The notes beneath the pieces were generated by a model that worked only from the letters and a program-made list of their open reading frames with translations, did no database searches and was not told the DNA's origin. DNA of 64,000 nucleotides, taken from contig NZ_JABBPE010000002.1 of the NCBI RefSeq assembly GCF_012927455.1, positions 186,001 through 250,000 of the forward strand. Reading direction: 5' to 3'. Source of the DNA: Polaromonas sp. (GTDB lineage: Bacteria; Pseudomonadota; Gammaproteobacteria; Burkholderiales; Burkholderiaceae_C). The translations under genes were made by a program, and so were the position numbers. Shown here piece by piece: positions 43,571 to 53,374 of the stretch (positions within the stretch are counted from its first letter, which is position 1; each line of letters starts with the position of its first letter).

Positions 43571-44413
43571 CTACCCGGCAATTTTGCTGAGCACCCACCC
43601 AGTGGCGCAAACGCCAAAGGTGGACGTGACGGTAACTACAGATCCATAGCCGTGACAATTAAGGCTGCCATCGCTTTGGATCAGTGTGTCGCCTGGTGCT
43701 TCCTTACCCGTTTCCTGCTTACTTTGCTGCGCATCAGGTGCACTCACGGCAGCAGGCTGTAGCACGGCTTCGCGACTGAACACACAAGCCACGCCGATCT
43801 TGCCAATGCGGGCTACGCCATGCTCTTTGCGCAGGCGATAGCGCATCTGCGCTAGCAAGGGGTCGTGCGTGACGAGGGATAAATCCTCAATGTCAACACG
43901 GTGTGCCAGTCGCTTACCGCCCGCAGCGCCGACGCTGATCAAGGTAACTTTGTTCTTTACGGCCCAGGCCGCCATGGCAGTCTTGGCCCTCACCTGATCA
44001 CAGGCGTCTATGACGGCGAGTTGCGTCCAGTCGAAAGTGCTGCCCAATTCAAGAACCTCGGGCCAGTTGGCGGCATCAACAAACTCTTCGATGCATCCCA
44101 CCTTGCACTCTGGGTTGATGTGGGCAATGCGTGCGCGCATGGCCTGCACTTTGGCCTGCCCCAAAGTATCGTCCAGCGCATGAACCTGTCTGTTGATATT
44201 GGATTCGGCGATGTGGTCGAGATCGACCAGCGTCAATCTGGCCACACCGCTACGCGCGGCGGCCTCCGCCGCCCAGGAACCGACGCCACCCAGCCCCACC
44301 ACCACAATATGCGCAGCACGTATGCGACTGGCACCGGCCGTACCGTACAACCGCGCCAGGCCGCCGAAGCGCCGATCAAGATCGGCAGGAATGGACGCTG
44401 CGACGGATGTCAT
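43571..44413 (-). CDS. tcdA: tRNA threonylcarbamoyladenosine dehydratase
   Basis: 280 residues from ATG 44413. An E1-like ThiF fold: RRFGGLARLYGTAG, the nucleotide motif IVVVGLGGVGSWAAEAAARS, SNINRQVHA with the ATP-binding Arg, and VIDACDQVRAKTAMAAWAVK. The C-terminal STFGVCATGWVLSKI carries the conserved terminal helix. It cyclises t6A37 of tRNAs to ct6A; a tRNA substrate gene (Lys, ANN codons) lies next to it. An insert rich in Gln/Ala/Glu near residue 225 is unusual but does not disturb motifs. Confidence 0.93.
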   Translation of the reverse strand: MTSVAASIPADLDRRFGGLARLYGTAGASRIRAAHIVVVGLGGVGSWAAEAAARSGVARLTLVDLDHIAESNINRQVHALDDTLGQAKVQAMRARIAHINPECKVGCIEEFVDAANWPEVLELGSTFDWTQLAVIDACDQVRAKTAMAAWAVKNKVTLISVGAAGGKRLAHRVDIEDLSLVTHDPLLAQMRYRLRKEHGVARIGKIGVACVFSREAVLQPAAVSAPDAQQSKQETGKEAPGDTLIQSDGSLNCHGYGSVVTVTSTFGVCATGWVLSKIAG

Positions 44414-44435
44414 GCTGCTGCGGGAATATCGAGCT

Positions 44436-45551
44436 TCAGAGCGAGCGCTCAAGCCGCCAGATCTGGAATTTAAGGCCGGTGACACCGCCCGCCAATATCG
44501 CTGCCAGCGCGACAAAGCTGGTGGCACTTAAGGTCGAAATGCCGGACAAGCCCTGCCCTATCGTGCAACCCATGGCGGCCACACCGCCGACCCCCATCAG
44601 GGTGGCGCCGACCAAGTGGTTGCCGGTGTCCTGTGCATCACGAAAGCCTTCCCATCGAAAATTGCGTGACAGTAAAGCGTACAGGGCTGAGCCTGCCACG
44701 ACACCAAACACCGACACAATGCCCAATGTAAGAACTTTGCTTTTGTCGCTAAAAAACATGACCCAGTCCAGGGTGTAAGCCACGGGAGAAACAAAGCTCA
44801 TGGCCTCAGCTCTGCCTGAATTGGTGGCGATAAATGCTTCTTGCAGGGTTTCTGGATGCTCGGCCGCATAACCCAGCTTGGCGCTGACCCACCACATGGC
44901 CACTACCACAGCACCAATACCCAGCCCGGCAAGCAGATTGTCGAAGCGGCGAAAATCCCTGCCGCACAGGGCCCAGACGATCAGGCTTGATCCAATCAAT
45001 AAGGCCAAACCCAGTCCGGCAGCGGCGGGCGCCACGCCCATGACACCGCCCAACCAGTTTGGTAGCGCAGCATTGCTGGGGAAGTCGACGGCCACACGGT
45101 CTACCGTGGCCACGCGGACCACTGCGGTGATGCCTTTGAGCGTGGCAAAAGCAGCAATACCCATGACAGCAAAAACGACGAGCGATTTGAGGCTCCCGCC
45201 ACCGATGCGCACCAGTGTCTTGCTGCCACAACCGGAAGACAGCACCATGCCAAAGCCGAATATGGCGCCGCCAACCAGAGCCGAGAGCCAGATGAAACGA
45301 TTAGAAGCGTACAGAGTTTTGGCGGGATCAATCAGGCCGGCTGCCGCCATGCCGAAAAATCCAATCATGGCCACACCAATCGCCATACCCCACATGCGCA
45401 TACGCGTCCAGTCCCCCATGTTCACAATATCGCTGACGGCACCCATGGTGCAAAAATGGGTGCGCTGTGAAATGGCACCAAAAATTACTGAGAGGATAAA
45501 GCCAGTCCAGAGAACCTGGGTGGTTAGCGAGTTGATTCCGGAAATTTCCAT
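44436..45551 (-). CDS. YeeE/YedE (TsuA-type) sulfur-compound transporter
   Basis: 371 residues with about ten helices and the internally repeated YeeE/YedE signature: RTHFCTMGAVSDI, GMVLSSGCGSKTLVRIGGGS and GGVAAMGCTIGQGLSG. The three Cys in these loops match those that relay thiosulfate through TsuA. No TusA-like small protein is adjacent, so the exact substrate (thiosulfate or selenium/sulfur species) is inferred. Single gene between tcdA and cpoB. Confidence 0.88.
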   Translation of the reverse strand: MEISGINSLTTQVLWTGFILSVIFGAISQRTHFCTMGAVSDIVNMGDWTRMRMWGMAIGVAMIGFFGMAAAGLIDPAKTLYASNRFIWLSALVGGAIFGFGMVLSSGCGSKTLVRIGGGSLKSLVVFAVMGIAAFATLKGITAVVRVATVDRVAVDFPSNAALPNWLGGVMGVAPAAAGLGLALLIGSSLIVWALCGRDFRRFDNLLAGLGIGAVVVAMWWVSAKLGYAAEHPETLQEAFIATNSGRAEAMSFVSPVAYTLDWVMFFSDKSKVLTLGIVSVFGVVAGSALYALLSRNFRWEGFRDAQDTGNHLVGATLMGVGGVAAMGCTIGQGLSGISTLSATSFVALAAILAGGVTGLKFQIWRLERSL

Positions 45552-45589
45552 GCCCCAATTTTAGGTGGGAATGGAAATCCCGGATCGGG

Positions 45590-46351
45590 CTACTTTAGCT
45601 TTGCCAGCCGCTCTTTGGCCACAGAGGCCGCTTCCGACTGCGGATAGGTTTTCACGAGCTCATCCAGCGTCTTGCGCGCTGACTTGACGTCCTTGAGCTC
45701 CACTTGGCAATTGGCCATCGACAACAGCGCTTCAGGCGCCCGTGCGTGGCCGGGCTCTGCTGCCACCAGACTGCGGAAATTGGTCACTGCGTCGCGATAG
45801 TTTCGCAAGGCATACTGGGCGTTGCCAAGCCAGAACAGCGACGACGATTGATAGCCGCTTTGGGGATAACGCTTCATGAAGTTCACGAAGCTTGTCTGCG
45901 CAGCAGCGAAATCGCCCTTGCGCAGGGTGGCAAGTGCAGCCTCGAATTCCTGCTTTTCAGCGGGTTCGGCAACAAATTCCTTGCCATCCAGCGCAACTTT
46001 GCCGGGCTCAAACTTTCGCAGACGTTCGTCAACGCCTTGCGTCAGATCCTTCTGGGTACGCTGAATGTCGGCAACGCCTTTCGCAAGCTGTTCGTTTTGC
46101 CCACGCAGGTTAGCCATCTCGTTGCGCTGCGCCTCAATCTGGTTGGACAGGTCGAGCATGCTGCGGCGCAGCTGGGCATTGTCGTCGTTGGCCCTTCTCA
46201 GGTCATCGGCTATGCGCTGTTGCGACGCGTCGAGCTTTTGCCGCAAATCGAGCACAGCCCGGCGCGCCTCGTCGTCTTCAAACAGGGCGGCCTGTGCGCT
46301 AAATGCGAGCACGCAGGCCGCAACTGCCGCAGCAGTCTTGAACATATTCAC
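45590..46351 (-). CDS. cpoB: Tol-Pal cell division coordinator CpoB (YbgF)
   Basis: 253 residues: signal peptide (AAAVAACVLAFSAQAALFED), N-terminal coiled coil for trimerisation (RQKLDASQQRIADDLRRAND to about residue 110) and C-terminal TPRs (FEAALATLRKGDFAAAQTSF, GYQSSSLFWLGNAQYALRNY, ARKTLDELVKTYPQSEAASV). A periplasmic link between the Tol complex and PBP1B. It lies 15 nt after pal in the conserved tolB-pal-cpoB order. Confidence 0.93.
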   Translation of the reverse strand: MNMFKTAAAVAACVLAFSAQAALFEDDEARRAVLDLRQKLDASQQRIADDLRRANDDNAQLRRSMLDLSNQIEAQRNEMANLRGQNEQLAKGVADIQRTQKDLTQGVDERLRKFEPGKVALDGKEFVAEPAEKQEFEAALATLRKGDFAAAQTSFVNFMKRYPQSGYQSSSLFWLGNAQYALRNYRDAVTNFRSLVAAEPGHARAPEALLSMANCQVELKDVKSARKTLDELVKTYPQSEAASVAKERLAKLK

Positions 46352-46366
46352 GGTTCAGCTCCTGGC

Positions 46367-46903
46367 TTAACGGTAGTAAATTTCAGCCCGGCGATTTTTG
46401 GCCATCGACTCTTCATCCGAACCGGAGGCGGCGGGCTTTTCTTTCCCGAAACTCACGGCTTCCACTTGAGCATCTGCGACGCCCAGCAATCCTAGCGCAC
46501 GGCGCACGGCTTCGGAGCGCTTTTGACCGAGTGCCAGGTTGTACTCACGCCCACCGCGTTCGTCCGTATGACCTTCGATTGCCATTTTGCGGGCCTTGTT
46601 GGAAGTCAGGTATTTCGCATGCGCCTCAATGACCCCCTGGAATTCGGGCTTGACCACGTAGCTGTCGAAATCAAAATAAACGACTTTGGCCGTGTTGACG
46701 GGTCCTGCTGCGGAATCGTCCGTGGCGCCAATCTGCACCGGTGCTACGCCGCGGGCACCAGCCCCTGCCGCAGGGTCCGTTTGTTTTGCCCCGGCTGTTC
46801 TGTCTTCCACCGGAACATCATCAAGCTTGACGCCAGAGCTGCAAGCCGCCAGTGTGGCAGCAAGGACAAGGGAGGAGACGATAGAGAAAAGGACGCGCTT
46901 CAT
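46367..46903 (-). CDS. pal: Peptidoglycan-associated lipoprotein Pal
   Basis: 178 residues: lipobox LAACSSG, a linker, then an OmpA-like domain (VVYFDFDSYVVKPEFQGVIE, AIEGHTDERGGREYNLALGQ, KRSEAVRRALGLLGV). The peptidoglycan-binding Asp and Arg of this fold are present (TDERG and NRRAEI). It anchors the outer membrane and interacts with TolB, encoded just upstream. Confidence 0.96.
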   Translation of the reverse strand: MKRVLFSIVSSLVLAATLAACSSGVKLDDVPVEDRTAGAKQTDPAAGAGARGVAPVQIGATDDSAAGPVNTAKVVYFDFDSYVVKPEFQGVIEAHAKYLTSNKARKMAIEGHTDERGGREYNLALGQKRSEAVRRALGLLGVADAQVEAVSFGKEKPAASGSDEESMAKNRRAEIYYR

Positions 46904-46954
46904 TGATTACCTCAGTTAGAAAATTAAAAAAATTTGATGAATTCAAAAGTGGTT

Positions 46955-48265
46955 TTACCGCTGAAAGGGGCCCCAATCGGGTTCGCGGATGTCACCGCTG
47001 GCGCCAGACAATCTGGCCTTGATCTTGCCGTCCAGGGTAGTAGTCATGAGTGTTTCTTTGCCTTGCTGATTGGTGGCATAAACAATAAGGCGGCTATTGG
47101 GCGCGAAACTCGGGCTCTCATCGCCTGCGGTATCGGTAATCGGTGTAACTTTTCCGCCGGCAAGTTCCATAACGTGCAGCTTGAATGCGCCGCCTACCCT
47201 TGAAACATAGGCAAGCCATCGCCCATCGGGGCTGACTGCGGGGGAGATGTTGTAGCTCCCCGTAAACGTCACCCTTTCGGGGTTACCTCCCGTAGGACTC
47301 ATGCGGTATATCTGCGGAGAACCGCCACGATCACTCACGAAATAGATGGTTTTTCCATCAGCCGAATAGGTCGGTTCGGTGTCGATGCTGGAGGACTGCG
47401 TCAGCCTCTTGGGGTCGCCGCCATTGAGGCCAATGGCATAAATTTGCGACCCACCGTCCCGGGTCAGTGTGGCGACCAGCTGTTTCCCGTCGGGCGACCA
47501 AGCAGGCGCACTGTTGGAGCCCCTAAAATTGGCAAGCAGCCGCCGTTTGCCCGTCGCAACATCGTGCGCATAGATGACAGGCTTGCGAGATTCGAAAGAG
47601 ACATATGCCAGCTGGGAACCATTGGGCGACCATGAAGGCGAAATGATGGGTTCCGGGCTGGTAAGTGCCGATTGGGCACCTTCACCATCAGAGTCTGCTA
47701 CCCAGAGGTTAAAGCGCGTGCCGACCTTTGTCACGTAGGCGATACGTGTGGAGAAAATGCCTTTTTCGCCGGTCAACTTCTCATACACAAAGTCAGAAAT
47801 GCGGTGCGCCGACAACCGCAAATCCGCCTGAGTCACGGTGAAGCTTTGGCCACCCAAGTCCAGCCCGCGCACAATATCCCAAAGGCGAAGCCGCACATCA
47901 AAGCGCCCGTCGGCGAGAGGTGAAACGCTTCCGGTCACCATCGCGTCCGCCCCTTTTTGCCGCCAAGCGGCAATATCCGGGCGGGTGCTTTCATCTGCCA
48001 CAACACCGGCAGTATCGACTGCGCGAAACATGCCGCTACGTTCAAGATCAGCCTTGACAATAGAGCCAATTTTTTGGGGCGACTGGGCTTCTCCGCGAAA
48101 GGTGGCAATGGCAATAGGCAACTGCGTCATGCCCACGCCCGAGACCTCTACGCGAAATTGTGCAATGGCATAGCCCGCAGAACTGGCGAACAATCCCACA
48201 CCCGCCAAGCCCTTGAGAGTGGCGCGACGCTTCAGCGAAGTCTGAGAGAAAAAATTACTTGTCAT
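46955..48265 (-). CDS. tolB: Tol-Pal system protein TolB
   Basis: 436 residues from ATG 48265. Signal sequence (ATLKGLAGVGLFASSAGYAI), N-terminal anticodon-binding-like domain and a six-bladed beta-propeller with repeats such as PIISPSWSPNGSQLAYVSFE, SAPAWSPDGKQLVATLTRDG and YNISPAVSPDGRWLAYVSRV. Its start overlaps the upstream glycosyltransferase gene by 11 nt. tolQ, tolR and tolA, which normally precede tolB, are not adjacent. Confidence 0.96.
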   Translation of the reverse strand: MTSNFFSQTSLKRRATLKGLAGVGLFASSAGYAIAQFRVEVSGVGMTQLPIAIATFRGEAQSPQKIGSIVKADLERSGMFRAVDTAGVVADESTRPDIAAWRQKGADAMVTGSVSPLADGRFDVRLRLWDIVRGLDLGGQSFTVTQADLRLSAHRISDFVYEKLTGEKGIFSTRIAYVTKVGTRFNLWVADSDGEGAQSALTSPEPIISPSWSPNGSQLAYVSFESRKPVIYAHDVATGKRRLLANFRGSNSAPAWSPDGKQLVATLTRDGGSQIYAIGLNGGDPKRLTQSSSIDTEPTYSADGKTIYFVSDRGGSPQIYRMSPTGGNPERVTFTGSYNISPAVSPDGRWLAYVSRVGGAFKLHVMELAGGKVTPITDTAGDESPSFAPNSRLIVYATNQQGKETLMTTTLDGKIKARLSGASGDIREPDWGPFQR

Positions 48266-49028
48266 GTTCACGGCCCAAACAATACAACTCAAAATATTTG
48301 CCAAATGCTGATTGGGCCTGCATGGTACACACTGCAAAGCCCATAGCGCCATCTAAAAAACCCAACTGCAACACATAGCTGCGTACAAAAGCAGTGAAGG
48401 CGGACAACGCAGCGCGCGCAATGGAGGTCTTTTGCCCACGCGCATGCCGTTGGCGAGCCCAGTCCTTGCTGTAGCGCTGGAGCTTGCGCCAATAGTGTTC
48501 AGGGGTCGGATAACTGTAGTGCAAAAGCGGATGATTCAAACGGACAACAGTGGTGTTGGCGCCAATGAGCTGTAATTTTTCGTGCACAAGATCGTCGCTA
48601 AAGCGCGCCTCGCCACGCTTAAACAACCTGAGCACGTAGTCAGGTGTCCAGCCGCAGTGCCGAATCCATACGCCGCAAAATTGGGTCAAGCGTGGTATCT
48701 CAAATGCGATGCTTCCGCTTGTTATTTTAGCCTTTTCTAGGGCATCAAAAATCTCCAGGGCCAATTCAGGCGTGACGCGCTCATCAGCATCAATCGACAG
48801 TATCCATTCACCGGTCGCAGCGTCAATGGCACGATTCTTCTGCACGCCAAAGCCTAGCCAATCCGTCGTCTGCAAAACCGCAACGTTAAGATCGCGAGCA
48901 ATTTTGACGGTGTTGTCCGTGCTGCCATGTTCCAAGACAACGCACTCGTCTGCCCAAGACACTGACTTGACGCAAGCCTCGAGATTTGACGCTTCATTGC
49001 ACACGATCAATACGGCTGAAATCTTCAT
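48255..49028 (-). CDS. Family 2 glycosyltransferase (WaaE/KdtX-like)
   Basis: 257 residues from ATG 49028. GT-A fold: MKISAVLIVCNEASNLEACV, WILSIDADERVTPELALEIF with the DxD metal motif, and HCGWTPDYVLRLFKRGEARF, which resembles WaaE/KdtX-type lipopolysaccharide core transferases. The C-terminus has a membrane-associated hydrophobic part (SYVLQLGFLDGAMGFAVCTM). Divergent from the family 9 glycosyltransferase. It overlaps tolB by 11 nt, an unusual partner. Confidence 0.87.
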   Translation of the reverse strand: MKISAVLIVCNEASNLEACVKSVSWADECVVLEHGSTDNTVKIARDLNVAVLQTTDWLGFGVQKNRAIDAATGEWILSIDADERVTPELALEIFDALEKAKITSGSIAFEIPRLTQFCGVWIRHCGWTPDYVLRLFKRGEARFSDDLVHEKLQLIGANTTVVRLNHPLLHYSYPTPEHYWRKLQRYSKDWARQRHARGQKTSIARAALSAFTAFVRSYVLQLGFLDGAMGFAVCTMQAQSAFGKYFELYCLGREHDK

Positions 49029-49085
49029 GAAACAATATCCACTCCATAGTTCATTAACGCATTTAGAGCGCGGGGATATCTTAAG

Positions 49086-50198
49086 GTGACACAAAAAATC
49101 ATGATCGCTTACGCAACCTGGTTAAAAAAACAAGCCTTGATTTCCGTCACACAGCCGTTGTCTTGCGGGGTGGAAAGCAACGAAGTTGACTACACAAATG
49201 AGGTAGGGTACAAGAAACTCGGATGGCGCCATTTTCGCCGCACATTGGTATTTGCGTTGTCCGGTCAGCATGAGCATCTGAGCCATCGCATAGAGCGGAA
49301 CTGGAGAAAGGGCCTATGGCTTTACAAGGGCATTCCGCAAATAGGCGACTCGCTGATGGATCTGGCACCTCGCAGCCTATTGCATCAACAGGGATTTTGC
49401 ATTGACCTCTTCACAGATAGTCACCTCGCAAGCTTATACCGTGGCGATCCCTGGTTCAATCGCGTGCATGACGATCCCCGGGCGATTACAAATCAGCATT
49501 ACGATTTTGTCATTGTGCCGAGTCACAAGGGCAGATCATTAAAGACTAAGTCTCTTTTGCTGCCAAATCACCCGTGGGTTTCGATGCACGGGTTTTACAC
49601 CGGCCCGGACTTTCACCGCGCAAAATTTGCGACTCAACGCATCATTGATCTTCTTGGGTATGAAGCAAGCGAGCAAGACTTTGCCCTACATCAGGACCAA
49701 AAGCTGGCGCCCCTTGCCGGGCCGCCAGCGGCGCGCAGCACGATCAAGAAAATCGCGTTCGCTTTTGGAGGAGTTCATACGTCACGCACTTTTCAGCGCT
49801 GGGGGCAACTAGCCAAAGCATTGCTAAATGAACGAACGGAGAAAATTGAATTCACCTTGTTAGGGTCAAGTAACGCGGTAGATGCGGCCCAAATGTTCAT
49901 GAACGAGTTCGCGGAAGCCTTTCAAACATTCAATCAGGTCAACAAGACTAGCCTTGCAGAATGTCGAGAGCTGATCCATCAGCAGGATTTATTCATTGCA
50001 GCCGATGGAGGCCTGATGCATTTGGGTGCAACGACGGCAACCAGGCTGGTGTCACTTTTCAATTCGGAGATCAGTCCGCACTGGCGGCTTTCAGGTGCGC
50101 ATCTTCGGTCCGCCCTGCAGTCAGCAACCCGCGATGTGAGCGATATTCCGGTTAACGCAATCGTGAAGGCTGCAAGGAATGCGCTGACTGACTGCTGA
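49086..50198 (+). CDS. Family 9 glycosyltransferase (heptosyltransferase-like)
   Basis: 370 residues from GTG 49086 (TTAAGG upstream); an in-frame ATG at 49101 is an alternative. GT-B fold of the ADP-heptose transferase type: GIPQIGDSLMDLAPRSLLHQ at the N-terminal lobe, KIAFAFGGVHTSRTFQRWGQ, FTLLGSSNAVDAAQMF and LFIAADGGLMHLGATTATRL. It probably adds a sugar to the lipopolysaccharide core. The coding sequence is visibly less GC-rich than the flanking housekeeping genes, as is common for surface glycan loci. Confidence 0.84.
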   Translation: MTQKIMIAYATWLKKQALISVTQPLSCGVESNEVDYTNEVGYKKLGWRHFRRTLVFALSGQHEHLSHRIERNWRKGLWLYKGIPQIGDSLMDLAPRSLLHQQGFCIDLFTDSHLASLYRGDPWFNRVHDDPRAITNQHYDFVIVPSHKGRSLKTKSLLLPNHPWVSMHGFYTGPDFHRAKFATQRIIDLLGYEASEQDFALHQDQKLAPLAGPPAARSTIKKIAFAFGGVHTSRTFQRWGQLAKALLNERTEKIEFTLLGSSNAVDAAQMFMNEFAEAFQTFNQVNKTSLAECRELIHQQDLFIAADGGLMHLGATTATRLVSLFNSEISPHWRLSGAHLRSALQSATRDVSDIPVNAIVKAARNALTDC

Positions 50199-50219
50199 AC
50201 CAGATCGCGGGGACGCTCG

Positions 50220-51539
50220 GTGTACGCCCATGGATTCACCGATAATGCGGGCTTGTTATCCAGCACCCTTGCAACTATTTTGCCAAAAAAGACAATCAAT
50301 TTCCGGCTAGCTATTATCTGCATGGCGACGGCTTCTGTTGGGTTGTCGATGGCGATCATCAGCCTATCCAAACTCTTGTTGCTACTTTGCGGCTTGGCTA
50401 TTTTGGTGTTCGCCCAACGCGATCCCACGGCAGGAAAATCCCTGAATCAAGCGTACACACCGGTTGCGGTGCTATTCACCCTACTCGCTTTTTCTGCCAG
50501 TCTTTTCTGGACAGTGGCACCGCTGGCCGACGCCTTGGGCTCTGTGGCCAAATACGGCAAGCTGCTCGCGATTGTTTTGATGATGGCCCTTATTCGTGAT
50601 CGGCGCGAGGCCATGTATGCGCTGGGAACATTTGTTGCTGCACAGCTGTTTCTCGTAGCAAGCTCATGGATGCTCTTCGCTCATCTGCCCGTACCATGGG
50701 CCACATCCAACATGGCGCTGACAGAGTACGCTGTGTTCTCAAGCTACCTTGACCAGGGCATCATAAGCAGCGTGTTCGCTGCAATCTGTTGGCATTTTCG
50801 CAGCTTGGCCCCAGGGCGTTTTGGCCAGCACCTTGCGATTTTTTTGGCTTTCACTTCTTTGGGGAATGTGTTTTTTGTATTGAGCGGACGTAGCGGGCAC
50901 ATCGTTGCGATTGCATTGCTGTCCATTGCCATCATGTGGGAACTCCCGAAGCGATACCGCTCCGCCGTTATCCTGCTGCCTTTCCTGCTGGTTCTGATTT
51001 TGTTTTTCAGCTCGCCGAAGATACGCGAGCGATTGACACAGGTCAGGACTGAAGTTCAATCGTATTCAACCCAGGTACAGCCCACGACATCATCAGGCAT
51101 CCGACTGGGTCTCTGGCGCAGATCGATCCAGAGCATTGCCCAGCATCCGTTTACAGGGTCAGGTGTCGGCAGTTGGAGCAGTGAATACAACCGGCTTCAA
51201 CGCGAGAACAATCCGGCCCACAAAGATATTGACGGCAATTGGAACCCTCATCAGGAATACCTGCTTTGGGGCGTACAACTTGGCATTCCAGGCATCCTCA
51301 TTCTTTGTAGTCTGATGCTCGCAGTGCTTCACGACACCCTGAGGATGGAAAAACCGTATGCGCGGGCCGCCCAATCCGCCCTGCTGGCCCTGGCCATAGC
51401 CTGCCTTTTCAATTCGAGCATCTACGACGCGTTGATTGGTGATTTTTTCTGCGTACTGATTGGCTTGCTGTTGGCTCTTGGCCTTCACAAGAACGCAAGG
51501 CCGACTATTGCAACGCCTCAACAAGAGTGCCCCACATGA
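50220..51539 (+). CDS. O-antigen ligase/polymerase-like membrane protein
   Basis: 439 residues with 10-12 helices and a Wzy_C region: RSIQSIAQHPFTGSGVGSWS and NPHQEYLLWGVQLGIPGILI. The conserved His in NPHQEYL lies in the periplasmic loop as in WaaL-type ligases, which join O-polysaccharide to lipid A-core. A GTG at 50220 starts the frame. Its stop overlaps the msbA ATG (ATGA). Ligase and polymerase cannot be separated by eye; the msbA neighbour favours a lipopolysaccharide ligase. Confidence 0.83.
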   Translation: MYAHGFTDNAGLLSSTLATILPKKTINFRLAIICMATASVGLSMAIISLSKLLLLLCGLAILVFAQRDPTAGKSLNQAYTPVAVLFTLLAFSASLFWTVAPLADALGSVAKYGKLLAIVLMMALIRDRREAMYALGTFVAAQLFLVASSWMLFAHLPVPWATSNMALTEYAVFSSYLDQGIISSVFAAICWHFRSLAPGRFGQHLAIFLAFTSLGNVFFVLSGRSGHIVAIALLSIAIMWELPKRYRSAVILLPFLLVLILFFSSPKIRERLTQVRTEVQSYSTQVQPTTSSGIRLGLWRRSIQSIAQHPFTGSGVGSWSSEYNRLQRENNPAHKDIDGNWNPHQEYLLWGVQLGIPGILILCSLMLAVLHDTLRMEKPYARAAQSALLALAIACLFNSSIYDALIGDFFCVLIGLLLALGLHKNARPTIATPQQECPT

Positions 51540-53305
51540 AGCACCCGGCAAAAACAGCTGCCATTAGACCAGCAGCAAGGCAGACCCTGCTTCGCAGAAT
51601 TTCCCGGGTTTGGCCGTATTTCAGCGGATCGCGGTCAGGCTGGGCGGTTGCGATAGGCGCGACGATCGTAGCCTCGGCAACCGAGCCCTTTCTTCCCGCA
51701 CTGCTCAAGCCGCTACTGGACCGTGGCTTCCAAAGGGATTCATTTAACGTCTGGCTGGTTCCACTGGCCCTGATGCTGCTGTTTACCGTCCGGGGACTTT
51801 CCGGATTTTTGGCGCAGTTTGCACTAGCAAAGGTTACCAACGACGGTTTGTTGAGACTGCGCAAGGCTATGTTTGGCAAGCTGTTAAGTGCCCGGCTAAC
51901 TTTATTTTCAGACCAAAGCTCCAGCGCCATCGCCAATACCGTGGTCTATGAAGTATTCAACGGCTCCTCACTGTTGATGAATGCCATCATCAAACTCGCG
52001 CGGGACGTGCTTACGCTCTTGGCGCTGATCGGCTATTTAGTCTATTTGAACTGGAAGCTGACGCTGATCGTCGCGCTATTGTTTCCTGCGGTAGCCTCGG
52101 TAATTCAGGTTCTATCCAAGCGCCTGTACCGCCTGACCAAGGAAAGCCAGACCGCCACAGACGATTTGGCCTATGTGGTGGAAGAAAACGTCTTGGCCCA
52201 CCGGGATGTTCGACTGCATGGCGCTCAAGCCAGCCAAGCCAGTCGCTTCAACGTCCTGAGCGATTCCCTGCGCCTCCTCTCAATGAAATCCACCGCAGCC
52301 TATGCAGGCATGAGCGCGATCACTCAAGTGCTGGCGGCCATCGCGCTGTCGGCCGTGATTTCCATTGCTTTGTTGCAGAGTGCTGAAAACACCACAACCG
52401 TGGGTGGCTTTGTGGCCTTCGTCACCGCGATGCTGCTGCTGATTTCGCCCGTCAAGAGCCTGTCGGACGCGGCCACGCCGGTCATCCGGGGGCTGGCCGC
52501 ACTTGAGCGCGGCCTTGACCTCATGGATCTGACCCCGGACGAAACCGGTGGCACTTTCATCAAAACCAGGGCGCGCGGTGATATTAAGTTTTCAAAGGTC
52601 AGCGTCGTCTACAAAACCGATGCCACGCCCGCGCTCCAGCAGTTCAACCTCTCTATCAAGGCAGGGGAAACACTCGCGTTGGTCGGGGCTTCGGGCTCCG
52701 GAAAAACAACCTTGGTGAATCTACTGCCCAGATTTACCGAAATGACTGCAGGCACTATTTACCTGGACGGTCAGGAGATTAGAACGTGGGACCTTGCATC
52801 GCTGCGCTCGCAGTTTGCATTTGTGAGCCAACATGTGGTGATGCTCAACAGCAGCATCGCCGAGAACGTAGCGTTGGGCCAGCCGATTGATCTTAACCGA
52901 GTAAAAGAATGTCTTACAGCCGCCAATCTGGCTACGTTACTCTCTGAACTACCCCATGGCCTGGACACCGTGCTGGGCCACAACGCCATGCAACTATCCG
53001 GCGGCCAGCGCCAGCGGCTTGCAATCGCACGTGCCCTGTACAAAGACGCGCCCATTCTTGTTTTGGATGAAGCCACATCGGCGCTAGATACCGAATCCGA
53101 GCTGGCCGTGCAGGAAGCAATCAAACGGCTCACCTTTAACCGTACGTCGCTGGTGATTGCACATCGTCTTTCCACCGTTCAGCATGCGGACCGCATCATC
53201 ATGATGGAGTCCGGCGAAATAATTGAATCTGGTACGCACACGGAATTGCTGGATAAAAATGGTGCTTATGCACACCTTTACCGGCTTGGTTTTCAGTCTG
53301 CCTAG
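51536..53305 (+). CDS. msbA: Lipid A export ABC transporter MsbA
   Basis: 589 residues: six-helix exporter membrane domain followed by one nucleotide-binding domain with Walker A GASGSGKTTLVNLLPRF, Q-loop FAFVSQHVVML, signature LSGGQRQRLAIARALY, Walker B ILVLDEATSALDTESE and H-loop IAHRLSTVQHADR. The order and lipid-A flippase-like start (PEPFLPALLKPLLDRGFQ region) fit MsbA. It flips core-lipid A across the inner membrane. Translationally coupled to the ligase gene. Confidence 0.93.
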   Translation: MKHPAKTAAIRPAARQTLLRRISRVWPYFSGSRSGWAVAIGATIVASATEPFLPALLKPLLDRGFQRDSFNVWLVPLALMLLFTVRGLSGFLAQFALAKVTNDGLLRLRKAMFGKLLSARLTLFSDQSSSAIANTVVYEVFNGSSLLMNAIIKLARDVLTLLALIGYLVYLNWKLTLIVALLFPAVASVIQVLSKRLYRLTKESQTATDDLAYVVEENVLAHRDVRLHGAQASQASRFNVLSDSLRLLSMKSTAAYAGMSAITQVLAAIALSAVISIALLQSAENTTTVGGFVAFVTAMLLLISPVKSLSDAATPVIRGLAALERGLDLMDLTPDETGGTFIKTRARGDIKFSKVSVVYKTDATPALQQFNLSIKAGETLALVGASGSGKTTLVNLLPRFTEMTAGTIYLDGQEIRTWDLASLRSQFAFVSQHVVMLNSSIAENVALGQPIDLNRVKECLTAANLATLLSELPHGLDTVLGHNAMQLSGGQRQRLAIARALYKDAPILVLDEATSALDTESELAVQEAIKRLTFNRTSLVIAHRLSTVQHADRIIMMESGEIIESGTHTELLDKNGAYAHLYRLGFQSA

Positions 53306-53374
53306 CTTTTGGTCATTCCGCCGCTGTTACGCGATTTCAGCTTTAAAAATTAACGCCTGAAGGTCTATATTCAG

